Assembly (NCBI GenBank): GCA_947380285.1
Contig: CANCQD010000089.1
Location: forward strand, 1 to 10,200
DNA: 10,200 bases
From: Burkholderiaceae bacterium
GTDB lineage: Bacteria; Pseudomonadota; Gammaproteobacteria; Burkholderiales; Burkholderiaceae
Reading direction: 5' to 3'
In this document: one piece after another, positions 1-5,943 of the stretch
How the letters are laid out: each line of letters starts with the position of its first letter
How positions within the stretch are numbered: the first letter of the stretch is position 1
Position numbers and translations under genes: made by a program
Notes under the pieces: model-generated
What the model was told of the DNA's origin: nothing
Seen by the model: the letters and a program-made list of their open reading frames with translations, nothing else
The model's database searches: none

Positions 1-78
1 GCTAGCGGTAATATAGAAGAGGCGAAGCCTTACGAGCCACCCAATCTGCTAAATAGCTTTCAGCAGCTTTTTAATTAG
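1..78 (+). CDS. C-terminal end of an unidentified gene (partial)
   Basis: The first frame is open from the window edge to a TAG at 76-78 and encodes 25 residues ending in NSFQQLFN. The stop is followed 11 bases later by the ATG of the YcfL-like gene, and the ribosome binding site of that gene (AGGAAAG, 77-83) overlaps this stop codon. Both facts support a real gene in the same operon. Too little is visible to identify the product. In several gammaproteobacteria the gene before ycfL-lpoB encodes a COG3014-type lipoprotein, so that is a reasonable guess from context only. Confidence 0.6.
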   Translation, partial: ASGNIEEAKPYEPPNLLNSFQQLFN

Positions 79-89
79 GAAAGATTCAG

Positions 90-446
90 ATGAAAAAATA
101 CCTTGCAATCCTGATGACGGCACTTGCTTTAGTAGCATGTAGCTCAACCCCATCAATGAAGGATATGACGGTACGCATGGGTGATACCGATAGCATTCAA
201 ATTACCGATATGAGAAGTCTAGTTCGTAATGGTGTCCTAACGGCGCAAGTGACTATTCAAAATGACAGTAAATCAAATCTGGTTTCTTATCGATTTAAGT
301 GGATTGGTAAAAACGGCATGACTGTGACAGATGAAGAGGCATGGAAGCCTGTAACGGTGGGAAAGGGGCAGTCGACCGTTATTATGGGGATAGCCCCAAC
401 ACCTGATGCTACTGACTTTCGCTTTGAATTAAACCAGTACAAGTAA
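90..446 (+). CDS. ycfL: YcfL-like outer-membrane lipoprotein
   Basis: This is a 118-residue lipoprotein. Residues 1-16 form a signal peptide (MKKY, then a hydrophobic stretch) ending in the lipobox LVAC with the lipidated Cys at 17. Ser at +2 argues for sorting to the outer membrane. The mature part is one small, probably beta-rich domain: a segment around residues 48-60 (NGVLTAQVTIQND), then YRFKWIGKNG and a C-terminal APTPDATDFRFEL motif. This layout (R/N-rich lead, paired strands, YRF-W-D.-G) is typical of the YcfL family (DUF1425), which is usually encoded directly before lpoB. The molecular function of YcfL is not established; association with peptidoglycan synthase activation is inferred from linkage. 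The start is supported by AGGAAAG at 77-83, 6 bases before the ATG. No terminator lies between it and the next gene, so they are probably co-transcribed. Confidence 0.8.
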   Translation: MKKYLAILMTALALVACSSTPSMKDMTVRMGDTDSIQITDMRSLVRNGVLTAQVTIQNDSKSNLVSYRFKWIGKNGMTVTDEEAWKPVTVGKGQSTVIMGIAPTPDATDFRFELNQYK

Positions 447-511
447 CCATAAAATAAAAATCAAGCAAACATTCAATATAAAAAAGATATTAGGGCTTAT
501 TAAGGATGATC

Positions 512-1096
512 ATGAACACTAAAACTATTCGCTTCTCTGCCATCGCATTATCAGTAGCAGCGCTTGCAGCTTGCTCTGGTCCACAGGTTCGCTACGGCGA
601 TGCTAAAGCTGTTGAGACCGTGAATGCTGACTACGGATCGACAGATCTACAGATGATTGCTGAGGCAATGACGAGATCATTGTTGCAATCAAAAGCGATC
701 TCTGGAAGCAAGGATGCGCCGATTGTAACGCTGGCAGACGTGAAGAATAAGACTTCTGAATACATTGATACACGCGTAATAACCGATAAGATCAGAACGC
801 AACTCATGAAGAGTGGTCAGGTACGATTTGCGGTCAGTGTTACTGAAATGCAAAATCAGACTGATGAGCTCAAGCGTCAGAATCAGTCAGGGCTTTATAA
901 GAACAGCACGATTGCAAAGACTGGCAATATGCAGGGCGCGCAATATCGTATCGAGGGATCGATTGCATCTATTGTGAAGAATACCAAGGACGTTAAGGAT
1001 GTTTACTACGTCTTTAATTTGAATCTCATTAACAACGAATCTGGTTTGCTCGAGTGGGCTGACGAAAAAGAGATTCGTAAAACTGCTACGCGCTAA
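512..1096 (+). CDS. lpoB: LpoB-like putative penicillin-binding-protein activator lipoprotein
   Basis: From ATG 512 the product is 194 residues: signal peptide 1-20, lipobox LAAC with Cys21, Ser at +2 (outer-membrane sorting). The domain from about residue 36 to the end matches the LpoB family: NADYGSTDLQ and an amphipathic helix, then PIVTLADVKNKTSEYIDT (about 70-87), IRTQLMKSGQVRF (94-106) and QYRIEGSIASI (144-154) before two closing strands. In E. coli, LpoB crosses the peptidoglycan from the outer membrane to stimulate PBP1b. The homologous role here is inferred, since proven LpoB function is known from enterobacteria. The tether between Cys21 and the domain is only about 15-18 residues, much shorter than in E. 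coli. An ATG at 506 is in frame, but the AAGGA at 502-506 would touch it; the same site sits 5 bases before 512, so I chose 512. Confidence 0.8.
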   Translation: MNTKTIRFSAIALSVAALAACSGPQVRYGDAKAVETVNADYGSTDLQMIAEAMTRSLLQSKAISGSKDAPIVTLADVKNKTSEYIDTRVITDKIRTQLMKSGQVRFAVSVTEMQNQTDELKRQNQSGLYKNSTIAKTGNMQGAQYRIEGSIASIVKNTKDVKDVYYVFNLNLINNESGLLEWADEKEIRKTATR

Positions 1097-1132
1097 GACG
1101 CTACAAAAATTTAGTTAAGGATTGAGTTATTC

Positions 1133-2179
1133 ATGAGAAAAATCTTGTTAGCTTGCGCGAGTGTAAGTCTAGTTTTTTTGGCTGGCTGCGCTTCCAAGCC
1201 GCCTGCCCCTGTCGCGGAGTCTGCGATGGTGGGTCAAGTTCCAGCAGATCCACCTAAGAACCCAGTGATTACTGCAGAAGCCCTGAAGGCGGACTCCAAG
1301 TCAATCGCTGTAACTGATATCTACTTTAAAAAAGAAGGTAAGAACTTAACGTATATCGAAGAAACTAGAACAACGACTGATAACAGTATTTCTTCTACGA
1401 TTACGCCTAAGACAATTGAGATTGATGCTGATAAAGCGGATGCCTCTGCCCTCACTGGTGGTGCCAATTCATCTGCGTTTCCAGTGAAGTTCACTAATCT
1501 GTCTGATCCTAAGGCGACTAGCCCTGGCACAGCTGCACCTCCTGCGCCCATAGTTGATGCATCAACGCCGAGCAATAGCTCCTCAAGTGCCAACACCCAA
1601 AGCATGAAGAAGTCTGGCTATCAAACCAATAATGAATACGGTGAGTTGCGCTATCTGGCTAACCCGATTCGTGGCTTACTCATTAAGTCTGGTTATAAGG
1701 TGGTGCAGGCTAAATCGACTCCTGCGGCTCCCAATCAAGGCGATGAGTATTTTGATATTGTGAAGCGTATTAAGGCTGGCGATTTTGGCGATGCAGACTA
1801 CGTCCTGTATGGTGTTTTGGCTGAAATCTCGACTACGAATAACGTTTCTGACATTCCTGGAACAAAATCTACCTCACAGCAAGTAACGCTTGAGGTAACG
1901 GTAGACTTTAATATCATCGATGCTAAATCTACTCAAATCGTAGCTTCCTTTGTAGCGTCAGGTGAAGGCAAGGATGTTCAGATCGATGGCAGGGATACAG
2001 AACACAAGCCAAGCACGGCGAAGTTGATGAAGTTAGCTTCTTTAGATTTGGCAGAAGATGTCCGTAAGCACTTGGCTGATCAAAACTTTATTACTAATAA
2101 TCCTGGATCAGCAGGGCAAGCGCGCAATCTCAAAAGACGCTTAGATGATGATGCTTCTACCTTGAAGGTTTACAAATAA
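1133..2179 (+). CDS. Lipoprotein of unknown function with possible LpoB/CsgG-like domain
   Basis: The 348-residue product has a signal peptide (1-18) and lipobox LAGC with Cys19, followed by Ala-Ser and a Pro-rich tether (KPPAPVAESA). Residues 46-125 form a first region rich in Thr, Ser and charged residues. Residues 126-157 are a Ser/Thr/Pro/Ala linker. Residues 168-316 look like a folded domain: LRYLANPIRGLLIKSGYKVV, then ADYVLYGVLAEI (221-232), QVTLEVTVDFNIIDAKS (250-266), VASFVASGEGKDV and a last helix LASLDLAEDVRKHL (301-314). The order 'helix, KSG, strand, A-x-Y-x-L-x-G, strands, helix' parallels the preceding LpoB-like protein and CsgG/TolB-N-type folds; this is my inference from pattern, not an alignment. 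The C-terminus is basic (RNLKRRL). It starts 36 bases after the LpoB-like stop, with AAGGA at 1117-1121 as a rather distant ribosome binding site, and closes the operon. Confidence 0.8.
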   Translation: MRKILLACASVSLVFLAGCASKPPAPVAESAMVGQVPADPPKNPVITAEALKADSKSIAVTDIYFKKEGKNLTYIEETRTTTDNSISSTITPKTIEIDADKADASALTGGANSSAFPVKFTNLSDPKATSPGTAAPPAPIVDASTPSNSSSSANTQSMKKSGYQTNNEYGELRYLANPIRGLLIKSGYKVVQAKSTPAAPNQGDEYFDIVKRIKAGDFGDADYVLYGVLAEISTTNNVSDIPGTKSTSQQVTLEVTVDFNIIDAKSTQIVASFVASGEGKDVQIDGRDTEHKPSTAKLMKLASLDLAEDVRKHLADQNFITNNPGSAGQARNLKRRLDDDASTLKVYK

Positions 2180-2188
2180 AGGTAAGCA

Positions 2189-2202
2189 ACAAATGAGTTT
2201 GT
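2189..2202. terminator. Weak bidirectional terminator candidate between convergent genes
   Basis: Only 24 bases separate the lipoprotein stop (2179) from the stop of the convergent MATE gene (2204). They contain ACAAA-TGAG-TTTGT, a 5-bp A/T-rich stem with a 4-base loop. It lacks a GC-rich stem and a clean T run on either strand, so it is a poor intrinsic terminator. Rho-dependent ending or overlapping transcripts are equally possible. Confidence 0.25.
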
Positions 2203-2203
2203 A

Positions 2204-3595
2204 TTAAACCTCTACCGGCGGATGCGTTTTCTCATAGCGCTCCGCCGTTCTTCTAAAGAGATAGAGCAAGAAGCATGCGGCCAAACCTAAACTTAAGCTA
2301 TTGCCTGCCCAGAAGCCATTAGCACCTTGCAAGAATATAGGCGTATTACCGAATACATTGAATCCCATGAGGTAGCCACCACCTAAGCCCACACCCCAGA
2401 GAGAGCCGGCATAAATTACCATAGGCAGAAACGCAATACGATAGGCCCGCAGAATAAATGCTGCAGTGATTTGTAATGCATCAAAGACTTGGTAAAACGC
2501 AATAAACAAGAAGAGGGGTATGGCAAATGCCTTCACCTCTGCTGGTGGATCATATAGGTCAAGTAACTGAATTCTCAACAACCATACTGCAATGCCAATG
2601 GTGACGCAAAGTGTAGTTGTGAAAAATACAGATGACCAACCAATTTCTTCAGCACGCTCAGGCTTATTGGCACCAATAGATTGCGATACCAAGGTCATGG
2701 TCGCAATCGAGAGTGATAGTGGCACCATATAAATCACGGTACCCATGTTTGCCACAATTTGATGGCCTGCTAATGCCGTGGTCCCAAGGCGGGCGATAAA
2801 TAAAGACATAAAAGTGAAAGAAGTGACTTCAATCAAGTAGCTAAAGCCGATCGGTGCACCTAGCTTTAGTAATGTCCAAATGCGATGCCAATCCGGCATG
2901 CTAAAGCGGGCAAAAATCTTAAATGGCCTGTAAAAGCGATCAAATATTACAAAGCTCAGAGTCATCAGTAGCCAAGACCAGTTAATGATCACGGTAGCCA
3001 CAGCGCAGCCTGGCCCACCCATACCCTCGATACCAAAACCTCCATATATGAAAAGTAGGTTTAAGGGTAATTTCAATGCAAGCCCAATGATTTGCACCAC
3101 AGTAATGACAGTAGGACGCGAGACAGCATTATGAAGCGCCATCAATACACGCATAGCCATACTCGCTGGTAACCCTAGTGCCAAGATATTCAGATACAGC
3201 TTTGCTTTACCTTCGATAGCCTCATTCACTTGCGAGATTGCTAGTAAGTGATCGGCATTGAGCAAAATAAAGCAACCCAATCCGGTAAGACCTAAGGCAA
3301 GCCAGGTAGCTTGCCGTACTTCTTCGCCGATCTCTGCAAAACGTTTAGCGCCAAATAGTTGCCCTGCAATTGGTGCAAGAGCCGAGATCACTCCAGTTAA
3401 GCCAACGTAAATACTGATAAAGATGGCTGAAGCCATTGCAAGCGCCGCCAAATCTTCGGCAGAGTAACGTGCAGTCATGGCAGTATCTAGTACCCCAAAC
3501 GCAATTACGGCGAGCTGACCAATTAATAAAGGTCCAGCTAGTTTTAGTAAGGAGGGAATATCCTCGCGAAGACGCGATAATTTAAAGTGCAGCAC
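2204..3595 (-). CDS. norM: MATE family multidrug efflux transporter, NorM type
   Basis: This is a 463-residue inner-membrane antiporter, close in length to Vibrio cholerae NorM (461), expected to export cationic drugs or metabolites in exchange for Na+ or H+. About twelve hydrophobic segments form two six-helix halves joined by a loop near residues 218-240. The family signature is clear in the first helix (GPLLIGQLAVIAFGVLDTAM) with Asp37, and again in LIEVTSF with Glu256 and FYQVFDALQ with Asp372. By position these match the cation-coupling residues D36, E255 and D371 of V. cholerae NorM, so the coupling site looks intact. The start is GTG (3593-3595); the next in-frame Met is residue 40, inside helix 1, and a stop lies two codons upstream, so no other start fits. 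There is no good ribosome binding site; translation is probably coupled to the preceding glycosyltransferase gene. The substrate is unknown. Confidence 0.92.
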   Translation of the reverse strand: MLHFKLSRLREDIPSLLKLAGPLLIGQLAVIAFGVLDTAMTARYSAEDLAALAMASAIFISIYVGLTGVISALAPIAGQLFGAKRFAEIGEEVRQATWLALGLTGLGCFILLNADHLLAISQVNEAIEGKAKLYLNILALGLPASMAMRVLMALHNAVSRPTVITVVQIIGLALKLPLNLLFIYGGFGIEGMGGPGCAVATVIINWSWLLMTLSFVIFDRFYRPFKIFARFSMPDWHRIWTLLKLGAPIGFSYLIEVTSFTFMSLFIARLGTTALAGHQIVANMGTVIYMVPLSLSIATMTLVSQSIGANKPERAEEIGWSSVFFTTTLCVTIGIAVWLLRIQLLDLYDPPAEVKAFAIPLFLFIAFYQVFDALQITAAFILRAYRIAFLPMVIYAGSLWGVGLGGGYLMGFNVFGNTPIFLQGANGFWAGNSLSLGLAACFLLYLFRRTAERYEKTHPPVEV

Positions 3596-3598
3596 GAT

Positions 3599-5317
3599 TT
3601 ATTCGGGGATAACTTCGTAGAGGCGCAGACGTTCATCGCGGTCCGCTGCGCGACGATCTTCCCAAAGTAGGGTCAACTTTTTATTGTTCAGTTGTGCATA
3701 TGCTTTTGCCTCAGATTGGCTGTGGGTCAGCATCCATGGGCAATCGGGATCATCGCGTAAATTGAGTTTGGAAAAGTATTCAAAAGAGGCTAACTGTGCA
3801 GAGCCAAGGTTGCTTGTATCGATACAGCCACCGCCAGCCGGGACTACTTGGGCTAAGCGTGCAGAAACTTGTCGATACGTTTTAGCGTAATTAATGGTGG
3901 GCAGCCACAAAGTCATCAGGAGTACCCACATCAAAGTAGTGCCAGAAGCTGAAATGATGAGGCAGCGCCAAATTTCTTTCGGGGCACGCGAAGTTCTCCA
4001 GCGTACTACTGCCAACCATAAGCCAGTAATCGCCAGCGCGATGATAAAAGCCAATACATTAAATTGACTCTCGAAACCCGGTAGCAGACGTGCAATATTG
4101 GCCGCAGTTGTCTCTGGATAACCAGTCACTTTTGCTAACCAAATAATCCAAATGGCGAGGGCAATCAGCGTAAAGCTGAACATCGCAAACCAGTCAATAA
4201 AACTAATCACACTACGCTTGAGAACGGGTAGGCTAAATGCAGCAATGATAGAAAGACCTGGAATCAAAATCATCAAGTCATGTTCATTTGCTTCGAGGCG
4301 GAACAAGACATAAATTAAGCTGCCAATAAATAAACTCAATGGGATTACTAGGTGTGGAGCACGCCATGCGCCTGCTTCTTTAACGCGACCCCAGTGTGCA
4401 AGAGAGACTATCGCAAGAGGCCAAACTGGCCAGGCATAGGCCCAGAAGTTCACACTCAAAAAACCCAGCGACTCGATTGATGGGGTAGAGCGCATTTCTG
4501 GAACATTGCGCCAACCTTCTTCGGCGATATGTCGCCACTGCGTAGGGAGATCGGCCAAATACCAAAGGATTGGCCAAATTGCAAAACCAATTAAGCCCAG
4601 AACAGTGCTCGTAAGGGTCCAACGAAAACGTAACTTTGCATTGCTAGCAATTACCGCAATGATCGTGGATGTAACGATGATTAAGCTTAGTGTGAGATTG
4701 CTAGATAGCGATACGATAGCAATACCAAGACCAGTCCATAAGCCGCCTTGCCAAGGTTTATCTAAACCACGCACTGTGCCATACAGCACGATACTGATAC
4801 CCATGAGCTGCGCCATCATCGGCGTTGTTTCGTGAGCGCGTTGAGCAAGCCCAACGCACGCCAAGAAAATCAGCAGTGCGCCATCAGCCAAAGTCATGCC
4901 ATAACTCTTCATGTCTGGTTGACCGCCAACGGCTAATGCCATTGGTTGGACCTCACGACGACGACCCAATAAATAGGTTGCATACCAAATCGCTAGAGCG
5001 GCAGCAAAGAAGCAAATGGCTGCATATATGCGCGCGGCATTAGCAGCACCTATAAATGGGCCAAACCATTTAATTAATGTTGCGCCCATCCAATACGGCA
5101 GAGGTGCGCCAAGCGAGATTTCGCGACCAGCTAGGTGTGGAACCAGCCAATCAATTGAGTTTCCGCGAAAGAGAGTCCACATGCCACCAAAGCCAATGGC
5201 ATCTTCATTCTTCCAGGGGTCCCGAAAGAAGAGGCCGGTAAAACCATAAGCCAAGGTCAACGCAAAAATAACAATGCGCGGAATCGATTTAGTGGCGGCG
5301 GCGGTAAGTTTGACCAT
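3599..5317 (-). CDS. ArnT-like GT-C membrane glycosyltransferase
   Basis: The 572-residue product is a polytopic inner-membrane protein with roughly 11-13 hydrophobic segments and a periplasmic C-terminal domain from about residue 475. It resembles GT-C enzymes of the ArnT / GT83 (PMT-like) group, which move a sugar from a polyprenyl-phosphate carrier to lipid A, glycan or protein on the periplasmic side. The first large loop holds FRDPWKNEDA (31-40), whose acidic residues Asp33, Glu38 and Asp39 occupy the place of the catalytic acidic motif, and GAPLPYW (70-76) parallels the conserved PPL.YW motif of ArnT. The C-terminal domain has two Cys (498, 526) that could form a disulfide, and ends in DRDERLRLYEV. 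No sugar- or carrier-synthesis gene is nearby, so donor and acceptor are unknown. The ATG lacks a visible ribosome binding site and lies 20 bases beyond the rpmE terminator stem. Its stop is followed after one codon by the MATE start. Confidence 0.75.
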   Translation of the reverse strand: MVKLTAAATKSIPRIVIFALTLAYGFTGLFFRDPWKNEDAIGFGGMWTLFRGNSIDWLVPHLAGREISLGAPLPYWMGATLIKWFGPFIGAANAARIYAAICFFAAALAIWYATYLLGRRREVQPMALAVGGQPDMKSYGMTLADGALLIFLACVGLAQRAHETTPMMAQLMGISIVLYGTVRGLDKPWQGGLWTGLGIAIVSLSSNLTLSLIIVTSTIIAVIASNAKLRFRWTLTSTVLGLIGFAIWPILWYLADLPTQWRHIAEEGWRNVPEMRSTPSIESLGFLSVNFWAYAWPVWPLAIVSLAHWGRVKEAGAWRAPHLVIPLSLFIGSLIYVLFRLEANEHDLMILIPGLSIIAAFSLPVLKRSVISFIDWFAMFSFTLIALAIWIIWLAKVTGYPETTAANIARLLPGFESQFNVLAFIIALAITGLWLAVVRWRTSRAPKEIWRCLIISASGTTLMWVLLMTLWLPTINYAKTYRQVSARLAQVVPAGGGCIDTSNLGSAQLASFEYFSKLNLRDDPDCPWMLTHSQSEAKAYAQLNNKKLTLLWEDRRAADRDERLRLYEVIPE

Positions 5318-5328
5318 GGGTGAAATTC

Positions 5329-5357
5329 AAAATAAAAAAGGCAGCAAACGCTGCCTT
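5329..5357 (-). terminator. Intrinsic terminator of rpmE
   Basis: A perfect 8-bp stem, AAGGCAGC (5338-5345) with GCTGCCTT (5350-5357), encloses a 4-base loop. Read on the - strand it is followed by TTTTATTTT, the classic form of an intrinsic terminator for transcripts leaving rpmE. The opposite direction has no T run, so it acts on one strand. The T run ends about 11 bases before the ATG of the glycosyltransferase. Confidence 0.85.
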
Positions 5358-5371
5358 GATTATCTCGCAGT

Positions 5372-5393
5372 GCAGGTATTTAACATACCCTGC
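5372..5393 (-). other. Hairpin between the rpmE stop and its terminator
   Basis: GCAGGTAT (5372-5379) can pair with ATACCCTGC (5385-5393) across a TTAAC loop with one bulged base. It sits in the 3' untranslated part of the rpmE message, just before the intrinsic terminator. It has no T run of its own and may only stabilise the 3' end; it could also have no function. Confidence 0.3.
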
Positions 5394-5406
5394 GAATAGA
5401 AGTGGT

Positions 5407-5754
5407 TTAAGCCTTCTTCTTAGCTGGCTTTTCAGCAGCTTTAGCTTCTGCAGCAGCAGCTTTTTTCTCAGCTGTTTTTGCAGCGCCATCACCAGTAGCT
5501 TTAGCAACAGCTTTAGTACCGAATTTCTGACGGAATTTCTCAACACGACCAGCGGTATCCATAATTTTCTGGGTACCAGTGTAGAAAGGGTGTGACTCAG
5601 ATGAAGTCTCGATCTTGGCCAATGGATATTCGTTACCATCTTCCCACTTGATTTTCTCTTTAGTGGACATAGTGGAGCGAGTTTTGAAGCTGAAGTTATT
5701 GGAAACGTCTACAAAGACGATTTCGCGATATTCGGGGTGAATGCCAGGTTTCAT
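5407..5754 (-). CDS. rpmE2: 50S ribosomal protein L31, type B (zinc-independent)
   Basis: The 115-residue product begins [20 protein letters not shown], followed by [26 protein letters not shown] (43-62) and [14 protein letters not shown] (66-79), all diagnostic of L31 type B. There is no cysteine in the protein, so it is the C-minus form lacking the zinc ribbon of classical RpmE. L31 bridges the ribosomal subunits at the central protuberance. The core ends near residue 80. Residues 81-115 add an Ala/Lys-rich tail ([20 protein letters not shown] and more), so the protein is about 30 residues longer than E. coli YkgM (87). The start is supported by AGGA at 5761-5764, 6 bases upstream. It lies downstream of rho, separated by rho's terminator, so it probably has its own promoter, which I cannot place with confidence in 5765-5880. 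Confidence 0.95.
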   Translation of the reverse strand: MKPGIHPEYREIVFVDVSNNFSFKTRSTMSTKEKIKWEDGNEYPLAKIETSSESHPFYTGTQKIMDTAGRVEKFRQKFGTKAVAKATGDGAAKTAEKKAAAAEAKAAEKPAKKKA

Positions 5755-5885
5755 GTTGAGTCCTATGAGCGGGTAGCCGTTAAAGTCGAATTGACTTAAA
5801 TACTTTCCCAGGTTTTAAAAGCAGTTAAGGGTGCAGCAAGAACGAAATTATGCCATGAAATCAACAACAAAGCGCTGTTTAGGTG

Positions 5886-5911
5886 TGCAAAAGGGGCTAA
5901 AAAGCCCCTTT
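5886..5911 (-). terminator. Intrinsic terminator of rho
   Basis: AAAGGGGCT (5890-5898) pairs perfectly with AGCCCCTTT (5903-5911) across an AAAA loop, giving a 9-bp GC-rich stem. On the - strand the stem runs into a short T run (5890 and below, TTTT then GCAC). It lies 33 bases past the rho stop codon. The T run is modest, and the symmetrical A/T flanks would allow some activity on the + strand, though no gene is known to arrive from that side. Confidence 0.8.
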
Positions 5912-5921
5912 AGGTCTTTAA

Positions 5922-5938
5922 ATCGCCCCTAAGGGGAT
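5922..5938 (-). other. Second small hairpin after rho, alternative to the terminator stem
   Basis: ATC-G-CCCC (5922-5929) can pair with GGGGAT (5933-5938) around a 3-base loop with one bulged G, just after the rho stop codon. Its CCCC and GGGG blocks could instead pair with the GGGG and CCCC blocks of the neighbouring terminator (5893-5908), so the two structures compete in principle. The very small loop makes this hairpin weak. Confidence 0.25.
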
Positions 5939-5943
5939 CTAAA

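Noticed and set aside
506..511. In-frame ATG two codons before the chosen LpoB-like start
   Set aside because: The AAGGA at 502-506 overlaps this ATG but is ideally spaced for the one at 512; the signal peptide is equally good from 512.
1321..1605. 94-residue open frame on the - strand inside the third lipoprotein gene
   Set aside because: It lies wholly antisense to a convincing lipoprotein gene, has no recognisable domain and reflects the biased codons of the Ser/Thr/Ala-rich linker.
4380..5249. Several open frames of 70-110 codons on both strands within the glycosyltransferase gene
   Set aside because: They are out-of-frame or antisense shadows of a membrane-protein gene, with basic, low-complexity translations and no ribosome binding sites.
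5289..5639. Leu/Lys-rich 116-residue frame overlapping rpmE on the same strand
   Set aside because: It is the alternative reading frame of the Lys/Ala-rich rpmE tail and runs through the terminator; L31 is the real product.
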